Below, one piece after another: positions 32,996-43,289 of a stretch of 64,000 bases of DNA. The position numbers and the translations under genes were made by a program. The stretch comes from Streptomyces sp. SDr-06. GTDB taxonomy: Bacteria > Actinomycetota > Actinomycetes > Streptomycetales > Streptomycetaceae. The stretch is from contig NZ_QOLA01000003.1 in assembly GCF_003324565.1 (NCBI RefSeq), forward strand, positions 62,001 through 126,000, written 5' to 3'. Position 1 is the stretch's first letter; each line of letters starts with the position of its first letter. The notes under the pieces were generated by a model, which was not told the DNA's origin, searched no databases, and saw only the letters and a list, made by a program, of their open reading frames with translations.

Positions 32996-34405
32996 GTGGC
33001 CGCACAGCCCAGGTTTCGCAACTTCGCAGTCAGCCCCGCCCAGACCGGCGAGAAGCACCCGGTCGACGAGACACTCCCCCCGCTGAAAATGTTCACCAGC
33101 GGCCTTCAGCACGTGGCCGCCATGTACGCGGGTGTGGTGGCCCCGCCCATGATCGTTGGCCCCGCCGTGGGGCTCAGTACCAAGGAAACCGCCTTTCTGG
33201 TCGCCGCGAGCCTGTTCACCGCGGGCCTCGCCACCCTGCTCCAGACCCTCGGGATCTGGAAGATCGGCGCCAAGCTGCCCTTCGTGAACGGAGTCTCGTT
33301 CGCCGGGGTCACCCCGATGATCGCCATCGGCAAGGAGCACGGCACCAACGCGATCCCCGTCATCCTCGGCGGTGTCATCGTCGCCGGACTGCTCGGCTTC
33401 ATAGCCGCCCCGTACTTCGGCCGGCTCGTCCGGTTCTTCCCGCCGGTCGTCACCGGCACCGTGATCACCCTGATCGGTGTCTCGCTGCTTCCCGTGGCCT
33501 TCAACTGGTCCTCCGGCGGCAACGAGAAGGCCGCCGACTACGGCTCGCTCTCCAACCTCGCGCTGGCGGGGATCACCCTGGTCATCGTGCTCGCACTGCG
33601 CAGGATGCTGCGCGGGTTCCTGCAGCAGATCGCGATCCTGCTCGGTCTGGTGGCCGGTTCGGTCATCGCGATCCCGATGGGCAAGACCAGCCTGGACACC
33701 ATCAAGCACGCCGACGTCATCGGCTTCCCGACGCCGTTCCACTTCGGCGCCCCGCAGTTCGACATCGCCGCGATCGTGTCCATGTGCATCGTGATGCTGG
33801 TCTGCATGACCGAGTCCACCGCCGACATGCTGGCCCTCGGGAAGATCGTCGAGCGCCCCGCGGACCAGGAGACCATCGCGGCCGGTCTGCGCGCCGACAC
33901 CCTGGGATCCGCGCTGAGCACCGTGTTCAACGGCTTCATGGCCAGCGCCTTCGCCCAGAACATCGGGCTCGTCGCGATGACCAAGGTGCGCAGCCGCTTC
34001 GTCGTCGCGACCGGCGGCCTCATCCTGGTCGTCATCGGCCTGTGCCCCGTGGCCGCCTCGGTGATCTCCCTCGTACCGCTGCCGGTGCTCGGCGGCGCGG
34101 GCATCGTGCTGTTCGGCTCGGTCGCCGCGAGCGGCATCCAGACGCTGTCGACGGCGGCCCTGGAGAAGGGGGAGAACGCGCTGATCGTGGCCGCCTCGGT
34201 CGGCATCGGACTGATCCCCATCGCCAAGCCCGGCTTCTACCACGCCTTCCCCGACAAGCTCCTGGTCGTGCTCGACTCCGGGATCTCCACCGGATGCGTG
34301 GTGGCCATCGTCCTCAACCTGGCCTTCAACCACTTCGGCAAGAAGCGGGACGAGAGCGAGGTCGAGGCGCTCCAGGCGGCCGAACCGGCGGTCGCCCTGC
34401 ACTGA
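32996..34405 (+). CDS. NCS2 purine permease, second copy
   Basis: A 469-residue transporter started by GTG behind CGGAGG. The NCS2 signature is FMASAFAQNIGLVAMTKVRSR, and CMTESTADMLALGKIVERP is the acidic helix. It shares the layout and much of the sequence with the permease at 29768, and both start with a KHPVDE or AVHPVDE segment. It has its own promoter region and terminator, so it may differ in regulation or in substrate (xanthine versus urate). Confidence 0.9.
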   Translation: MAAQPRFRNFAVSPAQTGEKHPVDETLPPLKMFTSGLQHVAAMYAGVVAPPMIVGPAVGLSTKETAFLVAASLFTAGLATLLQTLGIWKIGAKLPFVNGVSFAGVTPMIAIGKEHGTNAIPVILGGVIVAGLLGFIAAPYFGRLVRFFPPVVTGTVITLIGVSLLPVAFNWSSGGNEKAADYGSLSNLALAGITLVIVLALRRMLRGFLQQIAILLGLVAGSVIAIPMGKTSLDTIKHADVIGFPTPFHFGAPQFDIAAIVSMCIVMLVCMTESTADMLALGKIVERPADQETIAAGLRADTLGSALSTVFNGFMASAFAQNIGLVAMTKVRSRFVVATGGLILVVIGLCPVAASVISLVPLPVLGGAGIVLFGSVAASGIQTLSTAALEKGENALIVAASVGIGLIPIAKPGFYHAFPDKLLVVLDSGISTGCVVAIVLNLAFNHFGKKRDESEVEALQAAEPAVALH

Positions 34406-34425
34406 GGATCGGCCGTTCGGCCGGG

Positions 34426-34451
34426 CAGGTCCCGGCCGGTCGCGGGACCTG
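34426..34451 (+). terminator. hairpin after the second permease
   Basis: CAGGTCCCG pairs with CGGGACCTG. The rest of 34406-34610 holds no gene; the promoter of the PTS gene should be near 34520-34590. Confidence 0.6.
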
Positions 34452-34610
34452 TGGCTCCACCTGCCGGGCCTTAGGTCGCCCGTTGCCCGCTCGCCCCGCC
34501 GAGCGCCGGTTCACGGTGTTAGAACGGAAGGGCCGTATCCCGTCACGGGTGCGGCCCGTCCGGATGTTGCGCTCCCTGCCACGGCAACACCCTTTCCGTG
34601 GAGGAAGCAG

Positions 34611-35879
<1,269 letters not shown>

Positions 35880-35881
35880 CC

Positions 35882-36811
35882 ATGAAGAATCCAGCGGTTG
35901 AAACGACCACGCGCATCCTCGACCTCGACCGGGAGAGGCTGGCCGCCCTGCGCGGCAAGAGGCTCACCGCCGCCGTGGCGGCCGCCGAGGGCCGCACCGT
36001 GGTCGCCGAGGTCTTCGCCGAGCGGGCCGCGCTCATCCCGGGGGAGGACGGCCGGGGCGTCCACAACATGGAGCTCGTCGCGGCCTTCGGGGCCGACATC
36101 GTCGTCCTCAATCTCATCGAACGGGCCTGGGACGGCAGGAAGTTGACGCTGCCCGGCCTCGGGACCTTCACCTCCATCGGTGACCTGGCGGCGCACATCG
36201 GCCGCCCGGTCGCCGTCAACCTCGAACCCGGCGACGTACCCGAGATCCGCCGGGCCAGGCCCGAGCACGCCAAGCGGCTCGTCGACATGGGCGCCGCCAT
36301 GCTCTGCCTCACCGCGAACCCCGGAACCGGCGGCTCGTACGAGGGCCTGGCCCGCGTGACCGAGGAGCTGCGCAAGGGGCTCGGGGACGATGTGGCGTTG
36401 TGGAGCGGCAAGATGCACCACGCCGGGCATCCCGAGCGGGTCACCGCGGGCCGCCTCGCCTCGCTCGTCGAGGCGGGCGCCGACGGCGTCGTCCTGCCGC
36501 TGCCCGGCACCATGCCCGGCGTCACCAGGGAGCTGGCCGCCGAGGCGGTCGCGGCCGTGCAGGACGCGGGCGCCGTGGTGATGGGCGCGATCGGCACCAG
36601 CCAGGAGGGTTCGCACACCGACGTCGTGCCCCAACTCGCCCTGACGGCAAAGGAGATCGGGGTCGACGCCCATCACTTCGGGGACTCCTTCATCCCCGGC
36701 ATGTGCGACCCGGAGCTGCTCTACGCGTACTCGGTCGCGATCCGGGGGCGTCGCCACACCTGGAACCGGATGGCGCTCGGCGGCCGCGGCACCCGGTGCG
36801 GCGCATGCTGA
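35882..36811 (+). CDS. TIM-barrel-like protein linked to PTS genes
   Basis: A 309-residue soluble protein two bases after the EIIC gene. Segments such as GRTVVAEVFAERAALIPGEDGRG, VHNMELVAAFGADIVVLNLIE, AMLCLTANPGTGG, GADGVVLPLPGTMPG and VMGAIGTSQEGSHTD look like successive barrel strands, with several conserved G and D residues. I believe this is the uncharacterised family listed as DUF7916, found beside PTS EIIC genes in other bacteria. An aldolase or phosphomutase-like activity on the imported sugar phosphate is possible but unproven. Its stop overlaps the start of the next gene. Confidence 0.65.
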   Translation: MKNPAVETTTRILDLDRERLAALRGKRLTAAVAAAEGRTVVAEVFAERAALIPGEDGRGVHNMELVAAFGADIVVLNLIERAWDGRKLTLPGLGTFTSIGDLAAHIGRPVAVNLEPGDVPEIRRARPEHAKRLVDMGAAMLCLTANPGTGGSYEGLARVTEELRKGLGDDVALWSGKMHHAGHPERVTAGRLASLVEAGADGVVLPLPGTMPGVTRELAAEAVAAVQDAGAVVMGAIGTSQEGSHTDVVPQLALTAKEIGVDAHHFGDSFIPGMCDPELLYAYSVAIRGRRHTWNRMALGGRGTRCGAC

Positions 36812-37053
36812 CCGCCGACCGGCGCCGGGCCCGCATCGCGGCCCGGGTCGAGTACCAGGGTCACGTCTCGGTCGCCGAGCTGATCCGTGACATGCGGGTG
36901 AGCCGGATGACCGTCTACCGCGATCTGGCGCTCCTGGAGGCGGAGGGGCGGCTGCGCCGGGTGCGCTGCGGCGCCCGCGCCTTCCCGAGCGCCCAGTTCG
37001 AGGACGGCGCGGACTGGATGACCTGGCGGCTCGCCAACGGACAGGCGGCCTGA
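36805..37053 (+). CDS. stand-alone DeoR-type helix-turn-helix protein
   Basis: An 82-residue protein consisting almost only of a DeoR winged helix: TADRRRARIAARVEYQGHVSVAELIRDMRVSRMTVYRDLALLEAEGRLRRV. The sugar-phosphate-binding domain that normally follows is absent, ending in VRCGARAFPSAQF. It overlaps the TIM-barrel gene by seven bases. It could be a truncated repressor, or a minimal regulator that responds through another protein. It is likely autoregulatory for the PTS operon. Confidence 0.8.
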   Translation: MLTADRRRARIAARVEYQGHVSVAELIRDMRVSRMTVYRDLALLEAEGRLRRVRCGARAFPSAQFEDGADWMTWRLANGQAA

Positions 37054-37058
37054 GCGAG

Positions 37059-37478
37059 TCACCGCTCGCAGGCGATGCCGTCGCCGTCCCGGTCCAGGTG
37101 GGCAGCGTAGCCGGGGTCGCCGCGGTGGAGCGGGGTCACTCCGGCGGCGCGGGCGGCGGCGCAGTTCTTGTAGTACACGGTGCTGTCGCCGCCCTTGTCC
37201 CCAGCCCCGTCCATCGGCGGCGGGAGGCTGGGGGCCGCCGGCTTGGGCTTCGGCGGGGTCCTGGTCGCCGGAGGCGTCGGAGTGGCGGGCGGAGTCGCGC
37301 TCGGGCTCGCCGGGAGCGTCGGTGAGGGCGACGGCGAAGGTGTCGCGGCCGGGGTGCTCACGACGGGCGGCTTTTTCGGCTCGGGCTTGTCGTCGTCGCA
37401 GCCGGTCGTGGTGAGGGCGAGCGCACCGAGCACGCCGGTCAGGAGCAGAGTGCGGACGGCGGGGCTGGATATGCGCAT
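37059..37478 (-). CDS. lipoprotein with excalibur calcium-binding domain
   Basis: A 139-residue exported protein. Signal peptide (VRTLLLTGVLGALALTTTGC) with a lipobox ending in Cys, then a long proline/threonine-rich spacer, then an excalibur domain: YYKNCAAARAAGVTPLHRGDPGYAAHLDRDGDGIACER, with the DRDGDGIACE calcium loop. Excalibur domains occur on actinobacterial surface proteins and often with nuclease-like partners, but no such domain is present here. ATG 37478 is chosen because the signal peptide begins there. Confidence 0.9.
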   Translation of the reverse strand: MRISSPAVRTLLLTGVLGALALTTTGCDDDKPEPKKPPVVSTPAATPSPSPSPTLPASPSATPPATPTPPATRTPPKPKPAAPSLPPPMDGAGDKGGDSTVYYKNCAAARAAGVTPLHRGDPGYAAHLDRDGDGIACER

Positions 37479-37614
37479 GCGGCGGCTCTCTCGAACGATC
37501 GGGCGCTTGTGATGATCCGGTGAAGGAGAGAATACGGGCCGCAAAGGTTTCGTAAAGGGAGATGGGTCAACTCGGCCGAATTCAGCCGCACTACGTTCGG
37601 GAACGTACGGAGAA

Positions 37615-37649
37615 GGCGGGTGAGGCAGCCCTCCGCTGCCCCACCCGCC
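37615..37649 (-). terminator. hairpin behind the chitosanase gene
   Basis: GGCGGGTG pairs with CACCCGCC and GGCAG pairs with CTGCC, just downstream of the chitosanase stop on the minus strand. Confidence 0.7.
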
Positions 37650-37665
37650 GTTCCCGTGGGGGCCG

Positions 37666-38532
37666 TTACCCGATGTGGTACGGGTCGCCGTACACCTTCC
37701 AGTCGAGCGGGGTGTCCAGGCTCAGGTTCCCCTTCTTCAGGAAGACCCGCTGCTCGGTGTCGACGCGGCTGGTGTCGCTGTGTGCCTCCTCCTGCTTCAT
37801 CGCCCACACCCGGGCGTCCAGGAACGCGTTCAGGTACGTCGTCTCGTTGCCGCCCTGCGACGGCGGCTTGGCCTTGGCGAGCGCCTTCTTGCGGATGGAG
37901 CTGAAGCTGGTGGGGTCGCTTCCGTCGCCGTGCATCACGATGGCGTCGTAGTAGATGAACTGCCCGAGCGTGCCGACCCCGTCGGACTTGCCCTGGCTGA
38001 CGGCCGGGTTGAAGTACACCCGGTCCCGCTCGTCGTTCTGGGCCTCCTTGAAGGCGGTCTCCGAGGCGGCGGTCTTCCAGTCCTTGGTGAAGCCCGGGTC
38101 GAGCCCCTTGTGCGAGTCGGTCCCGTTGACCTTCTCCAGGGCCGGCAGGTACTTCGCGAGGACGTTGCCGGGGTTGCGCGCGGTGTAGAGCTTGACGAGG
38201 TCGAGCATGTCGCCGGTACCGGAACAGAATCCGATGATGCCGGCGGTGTAGCCGCGCCCGTCCTTGATGTCCTCGATGTACTTGTACTGCGCCTTCCAGT
38301 TCAGCGAGGAGTTCTCCGCACTGGAGACGAGCTGCATGGCTATGTCCTTCTTCGCCGGGTCGTCGAGCCCGGTCGCGGCGGCGTTGTTCACCGTCGCATT
38401 GTCCGCTGTCGCGACGGCCGGGTTCTCGGCGGCGTAGGCCGTGACCGGCACCGCGAGGAGCGCGGTGCCGAGCAGGGCGCGTACGGCGATCTTGGTGCGG
38501 CGTGCGGTGGTCTTGCGGTGGGGGGTGTGCAC
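37666..38532 (-). CDS. csnA: secreted chitosanase (GH46)
   Basis: A 288-residue secreted enzyme that cuts chitosan. A twin-basic start with RRTKIAVRALLGTALLAVPVTAYA is a signal peptide. The GH46 catalytic part has SAENSSLNW, with the general-acid glutamate, and EDIKDGRGYTAGIIGF, with the aspartate nearby, as in the chitosanase of Streptomyces sp. N174. Length fits the family. GTG 38532 behind GGAGG is the start. A CsnR-type operator lies 40 bases upstream. Confidence 0.95.
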   Translation of the reverse strand: MHTPHRKTTARRTKIAVRALLGTALLAVPVTAYAAENPAVATADNATVNNAAATGLDDPAKKDIAMQLVSSAENSSLNWKAQYKYIEDIKDGRGYTAGIIGFCSGTGDMLDLVKLYTARNPGNVLAKYLPALEKVNGTDSHKGLDPGFTKDWKTAASETAFKEAQNDERDRVYFNPAVSQGKSDGVGTLGQFIYYDAIVMHGDGSDPTSFSSIRKKALAKAKPPSQGGNETTYLNAFLDARVWAMKQEEAHSDTSRVDTEQRVFLKKGNLSLDTPLDWKVYGDPYHIG

Positions 38533-38571
38533 CTGGACCTCCAAAAGGAGTTGGTCGCTCCGGTGTTCTGT

Positions 38572-38586
38572 TAGGAAACTTTCCTA
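38572..38586. promoter_or_regulatory. CsnR-type operator of the chitosanase gene
   Basis: TAGGAAACTTTCCTA is a palindrome with central C/G asymmetry. It matches what I recall of the CsnR box (TAGGAAAGTTTCCTA) upstream of Streptomyces chitosanase genes, where the ROK-family repressor CsnR binds. Confidence 0.75.
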
Positions 38587-38907
38587 CCATTGTCGTGAAG
38601 CGGCCGTACACCCCTGCGGCACAAGGAAGTTGAAGTGTCCGGACACCGGGGCGCCCTGTCGCGGTCACCGAACGGGGCCTGGACAAGGGGGAGTTGGAGG
38701 GACGCCCGGAAAGGTCCGGCGGGTCGTCGTGCCGACCGGATGCGCGCCGGACGAACCGGGGGTGCGCAGGGGCGGGGCCTCGGCGCTCATCCCGGGCCTC
38801 CTCGCCCCGGTCGCGCACGGACGGTCGCCGGGCCGACCGGCCGAGGCGCCGCTCGCGGGCGCGCGGGGCGGGGCTCCCCGGGTAGAGTGACGGGCTGCTG
38901 TCACCGC

Positions 38908-39768
38908 ATGTCAGAGGAGTCCCGCACGTTGTCCGAGCACCCCGAGCCGGCCGCTCCGGCCCCCGGCGCGACCCGGCTCGCCCTCGTCTCCGACTGCGGC
39001 AGCTGCTTCGGCCTGTGCTGCGTCGCCCTCGCCTACGCGAAGTCCGCGGACTTCGCGATCGACAAGCCGGCCGGAAAGCCCTGCCCGAACCTCCAGCAGG
39101 ACTTCCGCTGCGGCATCCACCGCGAGCTGCGCACGAGCGGCTTCCAGGGCTGCACGGTGTACGACTGCTTCGGCGCCGGCCAGAAGGTCTCCCAGCAGAC
39201 CTTCGAGGGCCGCGACTGGCGTACGGCGCCCGAAACCGCCGCGTCGATGTTCGCGGTCTTCCCGGTGATGCGCCAGCTCCACGAGCTGCTCTGGTACGTC
39301 ACCGAAGCGCTCGCCCTGCCGAAGGCGGGGCCCGTCCACGCCGAGCTGCGCGCCGCGCTGGAGGAGACCGAGGCGTTCACGGCACTGGCCCCCGAGGCGC
39401 TGGCAGGGCTGGACGTGCCCGCCCACCGGGGCCGGGTCAACCAGCTCCTGCTGCGGGCGAGCGAGCTGGTCAGGGCCGACTTCAAGGGCAGGAAGAAGGA
39501 CCGGCGCGGCGCCGACCTGATGGGCGCCAGGCTGAAGGGCGCCGATCTGCGCGGCGCGAACCTGCGGGGCGCCTTCCTGATCGCCGCCGATCTGCGCGGC
39601 GCCGACCTGCGCCTGGCCGACCTGATCGGCGCGGACTTCCGCGACGCGCGGCTGGCCGGCGCCGACCTCACCGAGGCGTTCTTCCTCACCCAGGCCCAGC
39701 TGAACGCGGCGAAGGGCGACGCGACGACCAAGCTCCCGCCGTCGCTGACCCGGCCCGCCCACTGGTAG
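38908..39768 (+). CDS. pentapeptide-repeat protein with N-terminal cysteine domain
   Basis: A 286-residue protein. The first half has a cysteine pattern ([14 protein letters not shown], then [13 protein letters not shown] and CTVYDCFG) resembling the set of actinobacterial pentapeptide proteins that carry it. From about residue 200 come pentapeptide repeats A(D/N)Lx[20 protein letters not shown] and onward. Such repeats fold as a DNA-mimicking beta helix; some protect gyrase from drugs. ATG 38908 has little ribosome binding site, whereas TTG 38929 has GAGGAG; the true start may be the later one. It is a single gene. Confidence 0.85.
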   Translation: MSEESRTLSEHPEPAAPAPGATRLALVSDCGSCFGLCCVALAYAKSADFAIDKPAGKPCPNLQQDFRCGIHRELRTSGFQGCTVYDCFGAGQKVSQQTFEGRDWRTAPETAASMFAVFPVMRQLHELLWYVTEALALPKAGPVHAELRAALEETEAFTALAPEALAGLDVPAHRGRVNQLLLRASELVRADFKGRKKDRRGADLMGARLKGADLRGANLRGAFLIAADLRGADLRLADLIGADFRDARLAGADLTEAFFLTQAQLNAAKGDATTKLPPSLTRPAHW

Positions 39769-39817
39769 CCGCCCAGGGCGTCGCCGCGGGCGGTCGGCGC
39801 CCGGCCGGGGCCGGGAG

Positions 39818-40426
39818 CTAGGGCGTCCAGCCCGGGTCCCGGCCGCTCATGCCGATGAGGCGGTCGAGCGGCGGAGCGTCGGCCGGGACGTCGACGGCCG
39901 GGCCGAAGGCGTCGCCGCGGGAGGCGGGGTCGTCCTTCGACGGGGCGAGGAACGCGTAGGAGACCTCCAGGTCGGCCGGGGCGGGCCGGTAGGCCTGACC
40001 GGTGGCCCGGGCCACGTCCCAGGCGTGGACCACGAGCTCGTCGAGGGCGACGCACCCGGCGACCGAGGCGGGCAGGGTGAGACCGCCGGCCTGGGTGGTG
40101 CCCGCCCACGCCGCCGGGTCCCGCCAGGCGGCGGCCATCGCGGCCAGGGCGAGGGGCAGCGAGCCGCGCCAGTCGGCGGGCAGCTCGGGCGGGCGGGTGC
40201 TGCTCGGGGCGGTGCCGGTGGTCGGGCCGAGGTTCTTGCGGGCGGCGTCCTGGAAGGCGACGCTGAGCCCCGCGATGTGGGCGAGCAGGTCGCGCAGGGT
40301 GTACTCGGGACAGGGCGTGGGGCCCTTCAGCTGATCGTCGCGTACGCCTGCGAGAAGGCGGGTCAGCTCGGCCGCCGCGTGGCCGAGGTCGGGCAGGGGT
40401 GCGGGGGCGTTCGTGTCGCTGCTCAT
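39818..40426 (-). CDS. TIGR03086-type (DinB-like maleylpyruvate isomerase) protein
   Basis: A 202-residue four-helix protein of the mycothiol-dependent maleylpyruvate isomerase N-terminal family, TIGR03086 branch. The pattern LKGPTPCPEYTLRDLLAHIAG carries the histidine of the metal site, and ALDELVVHAWDVARATG the second; both are intact. These proteins are thiol-dependent enzymes acting with mycothiol in actinobacteria, though most are uncharacterised. ATG 40426 is chosen over the earlier M at 40459 because the conserved part begins soon after. Confidence 0.88.
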   Translation of the reverse strand: MSSDTNAPAPLPDLGHAAAELTRLLAGVRDDQLKGPTPCPEYTLRDLLAHIAGLSVAFQDAARKNLGPTTGTAPSSTRPPELPADWRGSLPLALAAMAAAWRDPAAWAGTTQAGGLTLPASVAGCVALDELVVHAWDVARATGQAYRPAPADLEVSYAFLAPSKDDPASRGDAFGPAVDVPADAPPLDRLIGMSGRDPGWTP

Positions 40427-40561
40427 GCAGGGAAGACGGCGCGCGGACCGGAAACTCATCGCCCGGCGCCCCGCGCGTTCGCCCGTCGTCCGGCCGGGGC
40501 GGTCACCGAACAGGTCGTCGCCCTACCCCCGCTCAGCGCGTACGGCGGGGCCGACCGTGCT

Positions 40562-41764
40562 TCAGGCGAGCTTGCGGCCGCCGAACGCGCCCGATCCGTC
40601 CGCCTGTTGCCACCACTTCTCCAGGCCCGGCCCGTCCATGGCGCGCCAGTCCGGGCTCTCCTGGACGAGCCCGCGACCCAGGCTGCGGCCGAGGTCGACC
40701 ATGGTGCGCCCGACCGCCGAGCGACCGGCGTCGTAGGCGGCCAGCGCCTCGGGCCAGCTCGCGGCCGATGTCAGCGCGGACTCCAGGGCGGTCGCGTCCT
40801 GGAGCGCCTTGACCGCGCCGCCGCCGGTGTGCGGGCGGGCCACCGTGGCGGCGTCCCCGGCCAGCACGAGCCGGCCGACCGCGTACCGGGGCGCGGTGAA
40901 GTCGTACATCGGCTGGACGAAGAGCTCCTCCGGCGCCGTCAGGTGCATCAACCGGCCCCAGTAGGGTGCGAGTTGGGTGTCCGCGATCTCCAGGGCCCGG
41001 GCCCGGAGCGCGTCGGTGAGGGTGCCGGGCGGCAGGCTGGTGGGGGAGTCCAGCGGCAGTCCGTGATCGGCCGGCGGGGCCCCGTACAGCACCCAGTTCA
41101 CGCGGTGGCCGCCCCGGCCGTCCGGGATCCGGTAGATGATCGCGTGCCCGCCCGCGAAGACGGCGTACACGCAGTCCTCCACCGGCCACAGGCCGGAATC
41201 GGGGAGCCGCTCGGCGGGGAAGGCGCCGCGCCAGGCGAGATAGCCCGCGTAGGCCGGGCCCACCTCGGGGCAGGCGGCGGTGCGGACCACCGAGCGGTAG
41301 CCGTCCGCGCCCACGACGAAGTCGAACCGCTCGGTGCCGCCCCCGGCCGTGCTCAACCGCACCTCGTGCCCGGTGACATCGAGCCGGTCGACCGCCGTGC
41401 CCGCGCGGAACTCCACCGACTGAGGCACCCGGGCCCGCAGTTCGCGCCAGAGCGGGCCCCAGTTGTAGGTGCGGAAGGGGAACGGCAGCGCCCCGACCAG
41501 ACGGCCGAGCGGGGCCGCGCCGTCGCGAACGTACCAACTGCGCCGGGTGAGTTGGATCCACGGCATCGACGCGTCCACGTACCCGGCCGCCTCCAGTTCG
41601 GCGTAGCGGACGTTGTGCATCGCGAGCCCCACCCCGCGGTCGGCCAGCTGCCCCGCGGCCCGCTCGTACACCGTGATCCCCTCGGCGCCCCCGCGGTGCG
41701 CGGCCAGTGCCGCGGCGCACCCCGCGACGCTCCCGCCCACGACGGCCACTCGCCCTCCACGCAT
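40562..41764 (-). CDS. FAD-dependent monooxygenase (PHBH fold)
   Basis: A 400-residue flavoprotein. GGSVAGCAAAL binds the ADP part of FAD at the start, DG is replaced by VVGADGYRSVVR in the middle, and GDAATVARPHTGGGAVKALQDA binds the flavin. The HRVNWVLYG stretch is close to that of 2,6-dihydroxypyridine hydroxylase-like enzymes. The substrate is probably an aromatic or heteroaromatic ring. It is divergent from the M20 peptidase gene. Confidence 0.88.
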   Translation of the reverse strand: MRGGRVAVVGGSVAGCAAALAAHRGGAEGITVYERAAGQLADRGVGLAMHNVRYAELEAAGYVDASMPWIQLTRRSWYVRDGAAPLGRLVGALPFPFRTYNWGPLWRELRARVPQSVEFRAGTAVDRLDVTGHEVRLSTAGGGTERFDFVVGADGYRSVVRTAACPEVGPAYAGYLAWRGAFPAERLPDSGLWPVEDCVYAVFAGGHAIIYRIPDGRGGHRVNWVLYGAPPADHGLPLDSPTSLPPGTLTDALRARALEIADTQLAPYWGRLMHLTAPEELFVQPMYDFTAPRYAVGRLVLAGDAATVARPHTGGGAVKALQDATALESALTSAASWPEALAAYDAGRSAVGRTMVDLGRSLGRGLVQESPDWRAMDGPGLEKWWQQADGSGAFGGRKLA

Positions 41765-41930
41765 CCCCAGCGTCCTCGCATTCTCGTCAGGGGTGCCGAG
41801 CCCCCCGGCCCGGCGGACGTCCCCCGCCGGATTGTCGCAGCAAGGCGCGGACCGCGCAGGGGGCGTGGGGAGGGGGCACTCGGGCGATCACGGGATGCGC
41901 CGCCGTGCCCCGCGTGGTCCATTGAGTCCC

Positions 41931-43289
41931 ATGGACGCGGACCAGGACCTGCGAGCGAGGGTCGACGCACTGATGGACGGGCTGCGGGCAGACCTGGAAC
42001 GGCTGGCCCGCATCCCCTCCATCGCCTTCCCGGGCTTCCCTCCCGAACCGGTGCGCCAGGCGCACGACCTGGTGGTGGAGCTGCTGCGGGGCGCCGGTGT
42101 CGAGCGCATCGAACGGCTCGACCTGCCCGGTACCGCCCCCGTCGTCTATGCCGAGATCCCGCCGCCGCACCCGGCCGCCCCGACGGTGCTGCTGTACGGC
42201 CACTACGACGTCCAGCCGCCCGGCGATCCCGCGCTGTGGCTCTCGCCGCCCTTCGAGCCGACCCCGGTCGAGGGCGGACTGCGGGCGCGGGGCATCGCGG
42301 ACGACAAGGCCAACGTCCTCGTCCACGTGGGCATGCTGCGGGCGTACGGCGGCCGCCCGCCCACCGGCATCAAGATCGTGATCGAGGGCCAGGAGGAGTA
42401 CGGCAGCGCCTTCGACGACTATCCGCCCACCGATCCCGAACGCTTCGCCTGCGACGCCATGGTCATCGCGGACATGGGCAACATCCGCCCCGGCTCACCC
42501 ACCCTCACCACCGGGCTGCGCGGCGCCTGCGAGGTGGTCGTCGAGGTGCGCACCCTGGCCGAGGCGCGGCACAGCGGAGAGTTCGGCGGCGCGGCGCCCG
42601 ACGCCCTGCTCGTGCTGCTGCACGCCCTCGCCACCCTCCACGACGCCGGGGGCGACGTGGCCGTCGCGGGGCTGCGCCGTGAGGAGTGGTCCGGCACCTC
42701 GTACACCGACGCGGAGTTCCGCGAGCTCGCGGCCGTCTGCGAGGGGGTGCCGCTCCTGGGCACCGGGAGCCTCGGCGAACGCCTGTGGAGCGGGCCGGCC
42801 GTCACCGTCATCGGCCTGGACGCCCCGACCGTCGACCACGCCGCGTCCGCGGTGGTCCCCTACGCCCGCGCCAAGCTGAACCTCCGCGTCCATCCGCAGC
42901 AGGATCCGAAGGAGGCGCAGGGCAGGCTGGTCGCCCATCTGGAGGCACTGCGTCCCTTCGGCATCGCGCTCACCGTCACCGCGGGCGACGCCGGGCCCGG
43001 CTTCGAGCCCGCGACCGGCGGCCCCGCCTACCGCGCGGCGCTCACCGCGCTGCGCGAGGGCTGGGGCGCGGAGCCCGCCTTCGCGGCGAGCGGCGGCTCG
43101 ATCCCCCTGGTCAACGGGCTCGCGAAGGCGGCGCCCGGGGCGGAGGTGCTGCTCTTCGGGGCGCAGGACAGCATGTGCGCCCTGCACGCCCCGAACGAAC
43201 GCGTCCTCTTCTCCGAGCTGCGCGGCGCCGTGATCGCGGAGGCGGCCTTCCTGCGGGAGTACGCGGCGGCGTTCGGAGCCGGGGCGTGA
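41931..43289 (+). CDS. M20-family dipeptidase/peptidase
   Basis: A 452-residue zinc metallopeptidase. Metal ligands: YGHYDVQP (H and the D at about 90), GIADDKAN (bridging D), EGQEEYGS (catalytic E pair), VIADMGN (D) and, near the end, DSMCALHAPNE (H). The GGSIPL loop matches M20 dipeptidases such as the carnosinase group. It overlaps the start of the transporter gene (GTGA), so the two are an operon: the transporter imports what the peptidase or deacylase hydrolyses, or the reverse. ATG 41931 is preferred because it starts at the conserved part. Confidence 0.92.
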   Translation: MDADQDLRARVDALMDGLRADLERLARIPSIAFPGFPPEPVRQAHDLVVELLRGAGVERIERLDLPGTAPVVYAEIPPPHPAAPTVLLYGHYDVQPPGDPALWLSPPFEPTPVEGGLRARGIADDKANVLVHVGMLRAYGGRPPTGIKIVIEGQEEYGSAFDDYPPTDPERFACDAMVIADMGNIRPGSPTLTTGLRGACEVVVEVRTLAEARHSGEFGGAAPDALLVLLHALATLHDAGGDVAVAGLRREEWSGTSYTDAEFRELAAVCEGVPLLGTGSLGERLWSGPAVTVIGLDAPTVDHAASAVVPYARAKLNLRVHPQQDPKEAQGRLVAHLEALRPFGIALTVTAGDAGPGFEPATGGPAYRAALTALREGWGAEPAFAASGGSIPLVNGLAKAAPGAEVLLFGAQDSMCALHAPNERVLFSELRGAVIAEAAFLREYAAAFGAGA

